From Mesorhizobium sp. (lineage in GTDB: Bacteria > Pseudomonadota > Alphaproteobacteria > Rhizobiales > Rhizobiaceae), in assembly GCA_004017535.1 (NCBI GenBank), contig SAJS01000031.1:1-37460 (forward strand): a stretch of 37,460 bases of DNA, written 5' to 3'. Both the position numbers and the translations under genes were made by a program. Each line of letters begins with the position of its first letter. The first letter of the stretch is position 1. The notes beneath the pieces are model-generated. The model was not told where the DNA came from, searched no databases, and saw only the letters and a program-made list of their open reading frames with translations. This document shows, in pieces, positions 1 to 8,597 of the stretch.

Positions 1-60
1 GTGAACCGCTTCGACGCAAAACAGAAGCGGACAAATGATGTGCTACCAAACCGGACAACT
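1..60. mobile_element. Terminus of an insertion sequence (IS21-like, partial)
   Basis: Two copies of CGGACAA (28-34 and 52-58) flank GTGCTACC (40-47). The same set occurs inverted at the right border of the window (TTGTCCG at 37402-37408 and 37427-37433, GGTAGCAC at 37414-37421). Repeated short motifs at each tip are typical of the multiple transposase-binding sites of IS21-family elements. The family name is inference because no transposase gene is inside the window; the element would extend to the left. Confidence 0.6.
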
Positions 61-96
61 TGATTAGCTACCGACAGAGGAGTCTGAAAGCCGATC

Positions 97-126
97 AGGC
101 GGCCGTCTTGCGTTGGGCGGCCGCCT
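97..126 (-). terminator. Hairpin downstream of the amidohydrolase
   Basis: AGGCGGCCG (97-105) and CGGCCGCCT (118-126) form a perfect 9-bp stem with a 12-base loop, starting about 20 bases after the stop codon of the minus-strand amidohydrolase gene. No clear T-run follows, so it may stabilise the mRNA 3' end rather than terminate by itself. Confidence 0.45.
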
Positions 127-146
127 CTTCTTGCCAAGCTTGTGTG

Positions 147-1310
147 TCAAGCGGCCAAGGCAGTTTCCGCCAGCTTCACCCAGTAGCTCATGCCGTGCGG
201 GATGACCTCGTCGTTGAAGTCGTAGGCCGGGTGATGCAGGCCGGCCGAGTCGCCGTTGCCGATGAAGATGAAGGCGCCGGGGCGGGCTTCCAGCATATAG
301 GAGAAATCCTCGCCGCCCATCACCGGCTGTATGGCGCGATGGACATGCGCGTCGCCGGCGACGTCGGCGGCGACATCGCTGGCGAAGACCGTCTCTTGCG
401 CATGATTGAAGGTGACGGGGTAGTTGGCGTCGTAATCGATCTCGATCGTGGCGCCGAAGGCGGTCGCGATGCCGGCGCAGATGGCGCGCATGCGCTCTTC
501 CGATTTCTTGGCCACTTCCTTCTTCAGCGTGCGGACCGTGCCGGCGATCTCGGCGCTTTCGGGGATGACGTTATAGGCGTCGCCGGCGTGGAATTTCGTG
601 ACCGACACCACCACGGCCTCGACCGGGTCGGTGCTGCGCGAGGCGATGGTCTGCAGCGCGCCCACCAGCTGGCTGGCGATGACGATGGGATCGATCGTGC
701 CGTGCGGCATCGCGGCATGGCCGCCGCGGCCCTTGACGGTGATCGTGAACTCGGCCGTCGCGGCCATGATCGGACCGGGCTTGATGGCGAACTGGCCGAC
801 CGGCAGGCCTGGCATGTTGTGCATGCCGAACACCTTCTCGATATCGAAGCGTTCCATCATGCCGTCCTTGACCATCTCGTTGCCGCCGCCGCCGCCTTCC
901 TCGGCCGGCTGGAAGATCACCGCCACGGTGCCGGCGAAATTGCGCGTCTCGGCAAGATATTTGGCGGCGCCCAAGAGCATCGCGGTATGGCCGTCATGGC
1001 CGCAGGCATGCATCTTGCCGCGCACGGTCGAGGCCCATGGCTTGCCGGTGATCTCGTCGATCGGCAGCGCGTCCATGTCGGCGCGCAGCCCGATCGTCGG
1101 GCCATCGCCCTTGCGGCCGCGGATGATGCCGACGACGCCGGTCTTGCCGAGCCCCGTCACCACCTCGTCGCAGCCAAAGGCCTTCAGCTTCTCGGTGACG
1201 AAGCCGGCGGTCTGGAAGACGTCGAAATTCAGTTCCGGCGTCTGGTGAAGATGTCGTCGCCAGCCGGCGACTTCTTCCTGCATTTGTGCGGCGCGGTTGA
1301 GAATCGGCAT
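147..1310 (-). CDS. M20 family metallopeptidase / amidohydrolase (hippurate hydrolase-like)
   Basis: A 387-residue cytosolic enzyme of the M20D amidohydrolase family (hippurate hydrolase, N-acyl-L-amino acid or IAA-amino acid hydrolase), which removes acyl groups from N-acylated amino acids using two metal ions. Visible metal-site residues are HACGH (H101, C103, H105), the EE pair in QPAEEGG (about 137-138), H164 in GMHNMPG and the late LHHPAYDF histidines. The dimerisation-domain motif GRGGHAAMPH is in the middle. The reading frame continues upstream to 1646, but family homology begins at MPILNRAAQMQEEV, so ATG at 1310 is chosen; AAGAGATGG lies just upstream. It is divergent from the D,D-carboxypeptidase gene across about 220 bases. 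The exact substrate cannot be read from the sequence. Confidence 0.93.
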   Translation of the reverse strand: MPILNRAAQMQEEVAGWRRHLHQTPELNFDVFQTAGFVTEKLKAFGCDEVVTGLGKTGVVGIIRGRKGDGPTIGLRADMDALPIDEITGKPWASTVRGKMHACGHDGHTAMLLGAAKYLAETRNFAGTVAVIFQPAEEGGGGGNEMVKDGMMERFDIEKVFGMHNMPGLPVGQFAIKPGPIMAATAEFTITVKGRGGHAAMPHGTIDPIVIASQLVGALQTIASRSTDPVEAVVVSVTKFHAGDAYNVIPESAEIAGTVRTLKKEVAKKSEERMRAICAGIATAFGATIEIDYDANYPVTFNHAQETVFASDVAADVAGDAHVHRAIQPVMGGEDFSYMLEARPGAFIFIGNGDSAGLHHPAYDFNDEVIPHGMSYWVKLAETALAA

Positions 1311-1530
1311 GATCGGTCCATCTCTTGGTTGGTTGGCGGCGGTCGGTTCAGAACCGATGCTCAGCAATTGTGATTGTGTTGAACTTTGCCATTTTGGCGT
1401 CACATAGGGTAAATAGCACCGCAACAATGGGGTCCGGGTCGAGGGGCCGGGCCGCATTATGCTGGCGATGGGTAACGAAATCTTACGGACCCAGCGGCGA
1501 TTACGGCAAGAGGCGATTTCGGATTTGATC

Positions 1531-2697
1531 ATGCGGCAGAGGCATTTCCTCAACCTGTTGCTGGCGGGCGTGCTGGCGCTTCCGGCGTTTGCCGGCATTG
1601 CGCGCGCCAATCCGGTGGTCCTGTTCGACCTCAAGAGCGGCTCCATCCTGGAGCATCAGGACGCGTTCAAGCGCTGGTATCCGGCCTCGCTCAGCAAGCT
1701 GATGACGGCCTATGTCGCCTTCCGCGCCATTCAGGCCGGTGAGGTGGCGCTCGATTCGCCGATCAAGGTGACAAAGCATTCGGCCGGCGAGCCGCCAAGC
1801 AAGATGGGCTTCAAGCCAGGCTCGGTGATGCGTCTCGACAACGCGCTGAAGATGATGCTGGTCAAATCGGCCAACGACATCGCCATGGCCGTGGGCGAGA
1901 ATATCGGTGGCTCGCAGGCGGCCTTCGCCGATCGCATGAATGCCGAGGCGGCCCGGCTCGGCATGGTCGGAACGCATTTCGTCAACCCGAACGGGCTCTA
2001 TTCGCCGGAACAATACACCACAGCGCGCGACCTCGCCGTGCTGGTGACGGCGCTACGCAATGATTTTCCGCAATATGCGCCCTGGTTCTCAATCCAAGGC
2101 CTTGCCGTCGGCAAGAAGGCGCTCCCGAACTACAATCTGCTCATCGGCCGCTATCCCGGCGCCGACGGCATGAAGACCGGCTTCGTCTGCTCTTCCGGCT
2201 TCAACATGATCGGCTCGGCGACGCGCAACGGTCGCACGCTGGTCGCCGTGGTGCTTGGCGAGAAATCGGCGGTCAGCCGCGCCGAGGCGGCGGCTAAGCT
2301 GCTCGACAAGGGTTTCGATGCGCCGGCGGCGGGTTCGACGACGCTGGCCGCCCTCAAGCCCTATGGCGACACGCTGTCGCCCAACGACATGCATGACGAG
2401 ATCTGCAGGAGGAAGCCGAAGGAGGAGCAATCCGAGGCGGCCCCCGAGGTCGCTGCTAAGGATAAGCCCAAGTCGCCCTATCAGGTGAAGCTCGATCATC
2501 CGACGCTGATCGCGGTCGGCCTCGGCGGCGCCACCGGGCCGGCGCCGAAGGCATTCGTCGATCAGGCCGATCAGAACTACGCCGACGTGCCGCTGCCGAG
2601 CTGGCGGCCCGACCGGCCGGCGCCGGCCGGCGCCGAGCCGGCGGCGACCGCCGCAGCAGGGGCGCAAGGCGACCAGCCCGCCAAGGCGGCGAACTAG
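1531..2697 (+). CDS. D-alanyl-D-alanine carboxypeptidase (S11 family, penicillin-binding protein)
   Basis: A 388-residue DacA/DacC/DacF-like enzyme that trims the terminal D-Ala from peptidoglycan pentapeptides in the periplasm. A signal peptide runs to about residue 26 (hydrophobic LLLAGVLALPAFAG then ARA). The three penicillin-binding motifs are present: S53-L-S-K56, S113-A-N115 and K215-T-G217. A Pro/Ala-rich tail (residues about 290-388) replaces the amphipathic helix of classical DacA. The start at 1531 is preferred to the in-frame ATG at 1459 because it begins the signal peptide and has AAGAGGCG upstream. A weak promoter candidate, TTGAAC (1379-1384) with CATAGG 18 bases later, lies in the divergent gap. 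The CobW-like gene follows after 5 bases, suggesting one transcript. Confidence 0.93.
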   Translation: MRQRHFLNLLLAGVLALPAFAGIARANPVVLFDLKSGSILEHQDAFKRWYPASLSKLMTAYVAFRAIQAGEVALDSPIKVTKHSAGEPPSKMGFKPGSVMRLDNALKMMLVKSANDIAMAVGENIGGSQAAFADRMNAEAARLGMVGTHFVNPNGLYSPEQYTTARDLAVLVTALRNDFPQYAPWFSIQGLAVGKKALPNYNLLIGRYPGADGMKTGFVCSSGFNMIGSATRNGRTLVAVVLGEKSAVSRAEAAAKLLDKGFDAPAAGSTTLAALKPYGDTLSPNDMHDEICRRKPKEEQSEAAPEVAAKDKPKSPYQVKLDHPTLIAVGLGGATGPAPKAFVDQADQNYADVPLPSWRPDRPAPAGAEPAATAAAGAQGDQPAKAAN

Positions 2698-2702
2698 CCA
2701 TC

Positions 2703-3809
2703 ATGAAGGGCGGCTTTCCCATCCCCGTCTCCGTTCTCACCGGCTTTCTCGGCGCCGGCAAGACGACGCTGCTCAACCGGCTGCTCAAGGATCCGGCGCT
2801 TGCCGATACGGCGGTGATCATCAACGAGTTCGGCGAGGTGGCGATCGACCACCTTTTGGTCGAGCAGGCATCCGACGGCATCATCCAGCTCTCCGACGGC
2901 TGCCTCTGCTGCACGGTGCGCGGCGACCTGGTCGACACGCTTGCCGATCTGGTCGACCGGCTGCAGACCGGCCGCATCGCGAAACTCGCCCGCGTCGTCG
3001 TCGAGACGACGGGCCTCGCCGATCCGGCGCCGGTGCTGCAGTCGATCATGGCGCATCCTGCGCTGGTGCAGGCCTTCCGGCTTGACGGCGTCATCACGCT
3101 GGTCGACGCCGTCAATGGCGAGGCAACGCTCGACGCCCATGTCGAGGCGGTGAAACAGGCGGCGGTGGCCGATCGCATCGTGCTGACCAAGACGGACCTT
3201 GCCGATGCGGCCGAGGTCGAGGCGTTGCGGGCAAGGCTGAAGCAGGTCAATCCGGGCGCCGTCGTGCTCGACGTCAACAAGGCCGGCGCCGCGGCGCTGT
3301 TCAATTGCGGGCTTTATGATCCTGAAACCAAGTCCGCCGATGTGCTGCGCTGGCTTGGCGAAGAGGCGGCGCATGACCATGATCATGGCCATCATCACCA
3401 TGACGGCGATCATCATCACCACCATCACGAGCACCGCCACGATAGGCGCGTGCGCACCCATTCGCTTGTCCATGACGCCCCAGTGCCGTTCTCGGCGATC
3501 GAGATGTTCCTCGACCTTCTGCGCTCGACACACGGCGAGAAGCTGCTGCGCATGAAGGGCGTCATCGAGCTCGCGGAGGATCCGTCGCGACCGCTTGTCA
3601 TTCACGGCGTGCAGAAGATCCTGCATCCGCCGGCAAGGCTGCCGGCCTGGCCCGACGGCCAGCGCGGCACCAGGCTGGTGCTGATCACCCTCGACATGCC
3701 GCAGGATTATGTCCAGCGCCTGTTCGCGGCCTTCACCAACAAACCGTCGGTCGACACGCCGGACCGGGGCGCGCTCGAGTCCAATCCGCTGGCGATTGGA
3801 GGGTTATAA
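2703..3809 (+). CDS. CobW/COG0523 family GTP-binding metal chaperone with His-rich loop
   Basis: A 368-residue G3E-family GTPase (COG0523, zinc metallochaperone ZNG1/ZigA/YjiA group). The Walker A motif GFLGAGKTT is at about residues 14-22, the metal-binding CxCC motif GCLCC at 66-70 and the nucleotide-specificity motif LTKTDL near 160. A strongly His/Asp-rich loop of about 25 residues (about 223-247) precedes the CobW C-terminal domain. Known members move zinc, or less often cobalt or nickel, to client enzymes under metal limitation. Despite the name it is not clearly linked to the cobST genes at 17.8 kb. It lies 5 bases after the carboxypeptidase gene, probably in the same operon. No Zur-like operator was recognised, although the upstream region is coding sequence. 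Confidence 0.92.
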   Translation: MKGGFPIPVSVLTGFLGAGKTTLLNRLLKDPALADTAVIINEFGEVAIDHLLVEQASDGIIQLSDGCLCCTVRGDLVDTLADLVDRLQTGRIAKLARVVVETTGLADPAPVLQSIMAHPALVQAFRLDGVITLVDAVNGEATLDAHVEAVKQAAVADRIVLTKTDLADAAEVEALRARLKQVNPGAVVLDVNKAGAAALFNCGLYDPETKSADVLRWLGEEAAHDHDHGHHHHDGDHHHHHHEHRHDRRVRTHSLVHDAPVPFSAIEMFLDLLRSTHGEKLLRMKGVIELAEDPSRPLVIHGVQKILHPPARLPAWPDGQRGTRLVLITLDMPQDYVQRLFAAFTNKPSVDTPDRGALESNPLAIGGL

Positions 3810-3827
3810 TTCCAAAACGGCGCCGGC

Positions 3828-4079
3828 TCAGGCCGCGCTGCCGCGCTCGACCAGGAAACGATGACCGCCAGTGACCGCGGCCGTTTCGACCAATTGGTGA
3901 CCGGCATCGGCGCAGAAGGCCGGGATATCGATGACCGCGAGCGGATCGGTGGTTTCCAGCCAAAGCCGGCTGCCCGGGCGCATGGCCGCCAACCGCTTGC
4001 GGGCTTTCAGAACCGGCAACGGACAGTTCAGTCCCTTGAGATCGTAGATGGCGGGCGGCTTTGCCCTTTGTTCATGCAT
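3828..4079 (-). CDS. TusA/SirA-like sulfurtransferase-family protein
   Basis: A small cytosolic protein of 83 residues with the TusA (SirA/YedF) fold. The signature is LNCPLPVLKARK, with the sulfur-carrying Cys at about residue 19 in the C-P-x-P motif. Family members carry persulfide sulfur for tRNA thiolation, molybdenum cofactor synthesis or selenium metabolism; which role applies here is unknown. It is convergent with the CobW gene (18-base gap). The start is uncertain: ATG at 4079 (MHEQ) gives the usual length, and ATG at 4118 gives 96 residues. Both ATGs lie in the two arms of a palindromic repeat (4078-4118), so this repeat forms the gene's 5' end. Confidence 0.87.
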   Translation of the reverse strand: MHEQRAKPPAIYDLKGLNCPLPVLKARKRLAAMRPGSRLWLETTDPLAVIDIPAFCADAGHQLVETAAVTGGHRFLVERGSAA

Positions 4080-4118
4080 GTCGTTATCCCAAAACCGCCT
4101 TGCACTTTTGGGCGACAT
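4078..4118. repeat. Palindromic repeat, copy 1 of 3 (overlaps the tusA start)
   Basis: Outer arms ATGTCG (4078-4083) and CGACAT (4113-4118), and inner arms CCCAAAA (4088-4094) and TTTTGGG (4106-4112), pair perfectly. A TTAT bulge lies on the left side, and the loop carries CCG...CAC. The same layout occurs at 25467-25515 and, in the other orientation, at 24604-24652. Elements of this design are common intergenic repeats in rhizobial genomes. Confidence 0.75.
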
Positions 4119-4128
4119 ACATTGGGTC

Positions 4129-5418
4129 TCAGCCGCCGAACATGCCGAGCAGCTTCTTCTTCAGCTTCGACACGGTGCCCTGGTCGGCGTCGGCGGCCTG
4201 CTGGGTTTCCTGCGCGGGCGCGGGCTCGACGCCGGCGGTGACGACCGGCTGCTGCGCGGCCTGCTTGGCGGCTTCCTTCTCGGCCAGCGCTTGCGCCTTG
4301 GCCTGTTCCTTGGCGGCCTTGGCCGCCTCGATCGCCGCCAGGCGCTGCTCTTCGGCCTTGCGCTTGGCTTCCTTTTCCGCGTCGAGCGCGGCCATCTTGC
4401 GGCCGGCCGGCGAATCGATACGGCCCATGCGAGTCGTTTCCGTCACCGAGCCGTCCGCATTCATCGACGGCGGCTCGATCGGCACGCGCTCGCCGCGGGC
4501 GCGGCGTTTCGACCAGTCGGAGACAATGCTGGCTTCCTTGATGCCGGCAATCGTCGGCTTCGGCGGCGGGTTGCTCGAATTCACGGCCGAATTGAAGGCC
4601 GCGTCGTAGCTCTTCTCGTAACTGGTATAGGCCATCTTGAGCGAATCCGGCTGCGTCGTCGCGGGGCAGGGGCCGGTCGGGTCGAAGGTCGTGCCTTCCG
4701 GCGCCACCTGATTGAAGACGTAGCGCTTCTCGCAGACGTCGACCTTCGGCGGCACCTTGGTGATCTCGAAATTGTCGTAGCCGACCTTCAGCATCTTCCA
4801 GAACTCGTAGTTCGGGTCGTTGCGGTAGCGCGCCATGTTGGCGGCGGTCATGCGGAAGGGGAAGGCCTGGATCTGGAACTCGGTCTGTCCGCCCTGGAAG
4901 GCGTCGCGGCCGAAGGCATAGATCTGCTCGATCTGCGCGTCGGTCATCGAATAGCAGCCGGAGGATGAGCAGGCGCCGTGCACCATCAGGTTCTGGCCGG
5001 TGCGGCCATTGGCGCGGTCATAGGCGTTCGGGAAGCCGATGTTGAAGGACAGATGATAATTCGAGCGCGGGTTCATCTGCGAAGGACGAACGGTGTAGAA
5101 GCCTTCCGGCGCCTGGCGGTCGCCCTCGGTATATTTGGGGCCGAGCTTTCCCGACCATTTGCAGATATCGTAGGTGGCGACGAGATCGTAACGGCCGTTG
5201 GTCTTGGCCTTCCAGATCTCCAGCTTGCCTTCTTCCTTGAAGATGCGCGCCATCACCGAGGAGGTGCGCACCATGCCCTTGGCCTTCATGTCAGCAAGGA
5301 TCTTGTCCGGCAGCGGCTTGTTGGCCTCCGGCGCGAAATCCTTCATCGACGAATCATTGCAGCCGGCGATGCCGATGGCGGCGATCAGGACTCCGGTGCG
5401 GGCAAGCTTGGCAAACAT
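4129..5418 (-). CDS. YafK-type murein L,D-transpeptidase lipoprotein
   Basis: A 429-residue envelope protein with a lipoprotein signal: lipobox IGIAGC, modified Cys at residue 20. The L,D-transpeptidase (YkuD) catalytic motif is seen as H147-G...SSSGC155 with the Cys nucleophile at 155. The region before it (EGKLEIWK, PEGFYTV, NPRSNYHLSFNIGFPN) fits the YafK/DpaA subfamily, which includes enzymes that crosslink peptidoglycan or release proteins attached to it. A Lys/Ala/Glu/Gln-rich segment (about 335-395) predicts a coiled coil or flexible arm, which ordinary YafK lacks. It lies downstream of accA on the same strand after 226 bases, so it probably has its own promoter. Confidence 0.88.
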   Translation of the reverse strand: MFAKLARTGVLIAAIGIAGCNDSSMKDFAPEANKPLPDKILADMKAKGMVRTSSVMARIFKEEGKLEIWKAKTNGRYDLVATYDICKWSGKLGPKYTEGDRQAPEGFYTVRPSQMNPRSNYHLSFNIGFPNAYDRANGRTGQNLMVHGACSSSGCYSMTDAQIEQIYAFGRDAFQGGQTEFQIQAFPFRMTAANMARYRNDPNYEFWKMLKVGYDNFEITKVPPKVDVCEKRYVFNQVAPEGTTFDPTGPCPATTQPDSLKMAYTSYEKSYDAAFNSAVNSSNPPPKPTIAGIKEASIVSDWSKRRARGERVPIEPPSMNADGSVTETTRMGRIDSPAGRKMAALDAEKEAKRKAEEQRLAAIEAAKAAKEQAKAQALAEKEAAKQAAQQPVVTAGVEPAPAQETQQAADADQGTVSKLKKKLLGMFGG

Positions 5419-5644
5419 CGGTGCGGCTACGTCTCTTCTCTCGGGCCAACGACTCTCGGCATGGCCGGGCCCGCAGGCTGAACACCAGTGGACCGTAAGC
5501 CCGTTAACCTTGAAAATTCCTTACCGCAAGCCTTCGTCACAAATCTGAGCAAACCCCTCACGGCAAATCCCATTGAGCCGAATCCGGCGGCATTTTTGTG
5601 GCGAAATTGGTCGTTGCCGCCACAGTTTACCAGCAGAGGCCCGA

Positions 5645-6595
5645 TTAAAGGCTTCGGCCCATCGCTAGATATTTCTCGCGGCGCTGCTCGCGGAAATCGG
5701 TGTTGGCGCCGGCAAAGTCCTTCATCGTCCTGGCGATGAGGTCGCCGGTGGAGGCAATCACCGTCTCCGGCGCGCGCTGGGCGCCGCCCATCGGCTCGGG
5801 GATGATGGCGTCGATGATCTTCATCTCGAGAAGATCCTGCGCGGTGATCTTCATGTTGGTCGCCGCGTCCTTGGAGCGGGTGGTGTCACGCCACAGGATC
5901 GAAGCGGCACCCTCCGGCGAGATCACCGAATAGATGGCGTGCTCTAGCATATAGACCCGATTGGCGGTGGCGATCGCAATGGCGCCGCCGGAACCGCCTT
6001 CGCCGATGACCACCGAGATCGACGGCACTTTCAGCGAAAGGCAGGCGGAAGTCGAACGTGCGATCGCTTCGGCCTGGCCGCGCTCCTCGGCGCCGACGCC
6101 GGGATAGGCGCCGGCGGTGTCGACCAGCGTCAGAAGCGGGATCTTGAAACGGTCGGCCAGTTCCATCAGGCGCACCGCCTTGCGGTAGCCCTCCGGCCGC
6201 ACCGAACCGAAATTGTGCTTGATGCGGCTCGCCGTGTCCGAACCCTTTTCCTGGCCGATCACCGCCACCGGCTCGCCGCGGAAGCGGGCGAAGCCGCCGA
6301 CGATCGCCTGGTCGTCGCCGAAATTGCGGTCGCCGGCCAAGGGCGTGAAATCGGTGAACAGCCCTTTGATGTAGTCGACGCAATGCGGGCGGTCGGGATG
6401 GCGCGCGACCTGCACCTTCTGCCAGGGGGTGAGCGCCCTGTAGAGGTCGCGCAACGCGTCGCGCGAACGCTTTTCCAGCCGGCTGATCTCTTCGGCGACA
6501 TCGACCGCCTCGCCGTTCTCGGCAAGCTTCTTCAGCTCGAGGATCTTGAGCTCCAGATCCTGCACCGGCTTTTCGAAGTCGAGGTAGTTGTACAT
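5645..6595 (-). CDS. accA: Acetyl-CoA carboxylase carboxyltransferase subunit alpha
   Basis: A 316-residue cytosolic subunit, close to the usual length of about 317-319. With AccD it transfers the carboxyl group from biotin to acetyl-CoA, giving malonyl-CoA for fatty acid synthesis. It starts in the canonical way ([15 protein letters not shown]) and carries the crotonase-fold segments [20 protein letters not shown] and [14 protein letters not shown] and the carboxyltransferase end [13 protein letters not shown]. No Shine-Dalgarno is obvious. It lies 101 bases downstream of xerD on the same strand, and accD is not in the window. Confidence 0.98.
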   Translation of the reverse strand: MYNYLDFEKPVQDLELKILELKKLAENGEAVDVAEEISRLEKRSRDALRDLYRALTPWQKVQVARHPDRPHCVDYIKGLFTDFTPLAGDRNFGDDQAIVGGFARFRGEPVAVIGQEKGSDTASRIKHNFGSVRPEGYRKAVRLMELADRFKIPLLTLVDTAGAYPGVGAEERGQAEAIARSTSACLSLKVPSISVVIGEGGSGGAIAIATANRVYMLEHAIYSVISPEGAASILWRDTTRSKDAATNMKITAQDLLEMKIIDAIIPEPMGGAQRAPETVIASTGDLIARTMKDFAGANTDFREQRREKYLAMGRSL

Positions 6596-6696
6596 GCTTG
6601 AGCGGACCGATCCGTCGGAAGGCGAAATGGCTGGCGGAACCGCTGAAATGCCGGCTCCGGGCGGAGGAACGTCGCCCTCACATAGCGATATGAGGC

Positions 6697-7611
6697 CTAG
6701 TCGGCAAGCGGATGATGATCGTTGACCAGCCGCACCAGCCGCTCCTCCAGCACATGGGTGTAGATCTGCGTGGTCGAGATGTCGGCATGGCCAAGGAGTT
6801 GCTGAACGGCTCTGAGATCGGCGCCGTTCTGCAGGAGATGGCTGGCAAAAGCATGGCGAAGCACATGCGGCGAGATTTTCGCCGCAGCTATCCCCGACCG
6901 AGCCGCCAAGCCCTTGAGATCGCGGGCGAAAACCTGCCGGGAAAGATGGCCGCTGTCGGAGGAGGCGGGAAACAGGAACGTGCTCTCGGCAAAGGCCGGG
7001 CGCTCGGCCCTTGCGGCAAGCCAGGCGCGCATGGCCGTGCGCGCCTTGGCCGAGAGCGGGACCATGCGTTCCTTGTCGCCCTTGCCGCGCACCATGAAGA
7101 AGCGGTCGTCGCGCAACGCCACCGTCACCGGCAGGCCGACCAGCTCCGACACGCGCAGGCCCGTGGCGTAGAGCACCTCGACCAGCGCGTGCAGGCGCAA
7201 CGCCGCCATCCGGTCGCCATCCGGACCAGCTTCGCCGGCTTCCTGCGCCGCCCGGTCGAGCAGGCGGCCGGTCTCGGCCTCGCTCATCGTCTTCGGCAGC
7301 GGCCGGCCCTTGCGCGGGCTGTCCAGCGTGCCGGTCGGGTCGTCACCGCGCAGTCCCTCGGCGTAGAGGAATTTGAAGAACTGGCGGATCGCCGACAATT
7401 TGCGCGCCTGCGAGGTCGGCGCGAAGCCGCGCGCGGCAATGTCGTCGAGATAGGCGCGGATGTCGGCCGATCCAGCGCCCGCAAGTCCGCCCTTGATCGC
7501 TTGGGAAGCGTCCTCGAGGTCGCGGCGGTAGGAGGCAAGCGTGTTCTCGGCCGCCCCCCGTTCGGCGTTCATCATTTCGAGGAAGGCTTCGATGCGGGCG
7601 GCGCTGTTCAT
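6697..7611 (-). CDS. xerD: Tyrosine recombinase XerD
   Basis: A 304-residue site-specific recombinase that, with XerC, resolves chromosome dimers at dif. The N-terminal SAM-like core-binding domain covers about residues 1-90. The catalytic residues are in place: R153 in TGLRVSEL, a Lys in RGKGDKER (177-180), H249 and R252 in [13 protein letters not shown]275 in LGHADIST and the nucleophile Y284 in TQIYTHV. No truncation is seen. It begins 13 bases after a 50-residue ORF on the same strand and is followed by accA. No strong Shine-Dalgarno is visible, so translation may be coupled to the small ORF. Confidence 0.96.
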   Translation of the reverse strand: MNSAARIEAFLEMMNAERGAAENTLASYRRDLEDASQAIKGGLAGAGSADIRAYLDDIAARGFAPTSQARKLSAIRQFFKFLYAEGLRGDDPTGTLDSPRKGRPLPKTMSEAETGRLLDRAAQEAGEAGPDGDRMAALRLHALVEVLYATGLRVSELVGLPVTVALRDDRFFMVRGKGDKERMVPLSAKARTAMRAWLAARAERPAFAESTFLFPASSDSGHLSRQVFARDLKGLAARSGIAAAKISPHVLRHAFASHLLQNGADLRAVQQLLGHADISTTQIYTHVLEERLVRLVNDHHPLAD

Positions 7612-7624
7612 CGGGCCGGGTTTG

Positions 7625-7777
7625 TCAGTTCTTCTTGGGGTTGAGCTTCTCGGCGGGAATGCGGATGCTCATTTCCGCTTTTTTCGGCTCCACGAACATC
7701 GCCAGCGCGAACATCGCGCCATAGGCAATGCCTGCAAGAACCGCCAGCGTCACGACGAAGCGAAACAAAGTCGGCAT
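7625..7777 (-). CDS. Small membrane protein upstream of xerD (50 residues)
   Basis: The ORF starts [16 protein letters not shown] and ends [13 protein letters not shown]. It has one predicted transmembrane helix (about residues 5-29, ending in ALAMFV) followed by a charged, probably cytosolic or periplasmic tail ([20 protein letters not shown]). Third positions are GC-rich as in neighbouring genes, and it sits between xerD and the divergent aroK promoter region. I recall similar small ORFs in this position in rhizobia but cannot name a function. Confidence 0.75.
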   Translation of the reverse strand: MPTLFRFVVTLAVLAGIAYGAMFALAMFVEPKKAEMSIRIPAEKLNPKKN

Positions 7778-7967
7778 TCAAATTTCGCCCGTCTTGTTGT
7801 TCTGCGTTTCCAAAGCCCTGTGCCCTTATGGGACGCCAAACTGGGCAATTCAAGGACGAAGGATTCCGCTCGCTGCAGGTTTTTGCCGGAAAGGCTTCGG
7901 ACCCGTTCGCGCACCCGCGCTTGACGCAAACAGGCTTTTGATGTCGATACGGCGCAAAGAGGCCCCG

Positions 7968-8597
7968 ATGAACGCTCTGCCACCAAATCCGACGGACGAA
8001 GGCTGTGCCGCGCTGGTCGAACGGCTCGGCAGCCGTTCGATCGTCTTCGTCGGGCTGATGGGGGCCGGCAAGACGGCGATCGGCCGCAAGGTGGCGACGA
8101 TGCTGTCGCTGCCCTTCATGGATAGCGACCAGGAGATCGAAAGCGTTTCGCGCATGACGGTTCCGGAACTGTTCGAGCGCTATGGCGAGCCGGAATTCCG
8201 CGCGCTGGAGCAGCGCGTGATCCTGCGCCTGCTGGAAAACGGCCCGCAGGTGCTGTCGACCGGCGGCGGCGCCTTCATGAACGCGCAGACGCGCGAGGCG
8301 ATTTCCGCGCATGGCATATCGGTCTGGCTGAAGGCCGATCTGGACCTCTTGATGGAGCGCGTCTCCAAGAAGCAGAACCGGCCGCTGTTGAAGAACCCCG
8401 ATCCGCGCGCCGTGCTGGAAAAGCTGATGGGCGAGCGTTATCCGGTCTATGCCGTCGCCGACCTCACCGTTCCGACGCGCGACGATCGCAAGGAGATCAT
8501 CGCCGGCGAAGTCGTCGCGGCGCTCTGCGCCCATCTCGGCGTCGAGGCGATCGCGACGGGCGCTACAGGCGCCACAAATGACGAGGTGCAGCCGTGA
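7968..8597 (+). CDS. aroK: Shikimate kinase
   Basis: A 209-residue P-loop kinase that phosphorylates shikimate at the 3-position in aromatic amino acid synthesis. The Walker A motif [11 protein letters not shown] is at about 29-39, shikimate-binding Asp residues are in MDSDQEIE (51-58), GEPEFR contains the conserved shikimate-contacting Arg, and STGGGAF is at 97-103. Start choice: AAAGAGG lies 7 bases before ATG at 7968. An in-frame ATG at 7941 would add nine residues but has a poorer ribosome-binding site. The stop overlaps the GTG start of aroB by four bases, so translation is coupled. Confidence 0.96.
   Translation: MNALPPNPTDEGCAALVERLGSRSIVFVGLMGAGKTAIGRKVATMLSLPFMDSDQEIESVSRMTVPELFERYGEPEFRALEQRVILRLLENGPQVLSTGGGAFMNAQTREAISAHGISVWLKADLDLLMERVSKKQNRPLLKNPDPRAVLEKLMGERYPVYAVADLTVPTRDDRKEIIAGEVVAALCAHLGVEAIATGATGATNDEVQP

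Noticed and set aside
60-1373. Long plus-strand open frame opposite the M20 amidohydrolase
   Set aside because: Its translation is low-complexity Ala/Gly/Arg/His, typical of an antisense shadow in GC-rich DNA; the minus strand encodes a full conserved enzyme.
3370-3445. His-rich stretch resembling an engineered affinity tag
   Set aside because: It is interrupted by Asp, Glu, Gly and Arg, sits inside the CobW protein before its C-terminal domain, and is a natural feature of COG0523 proteins.
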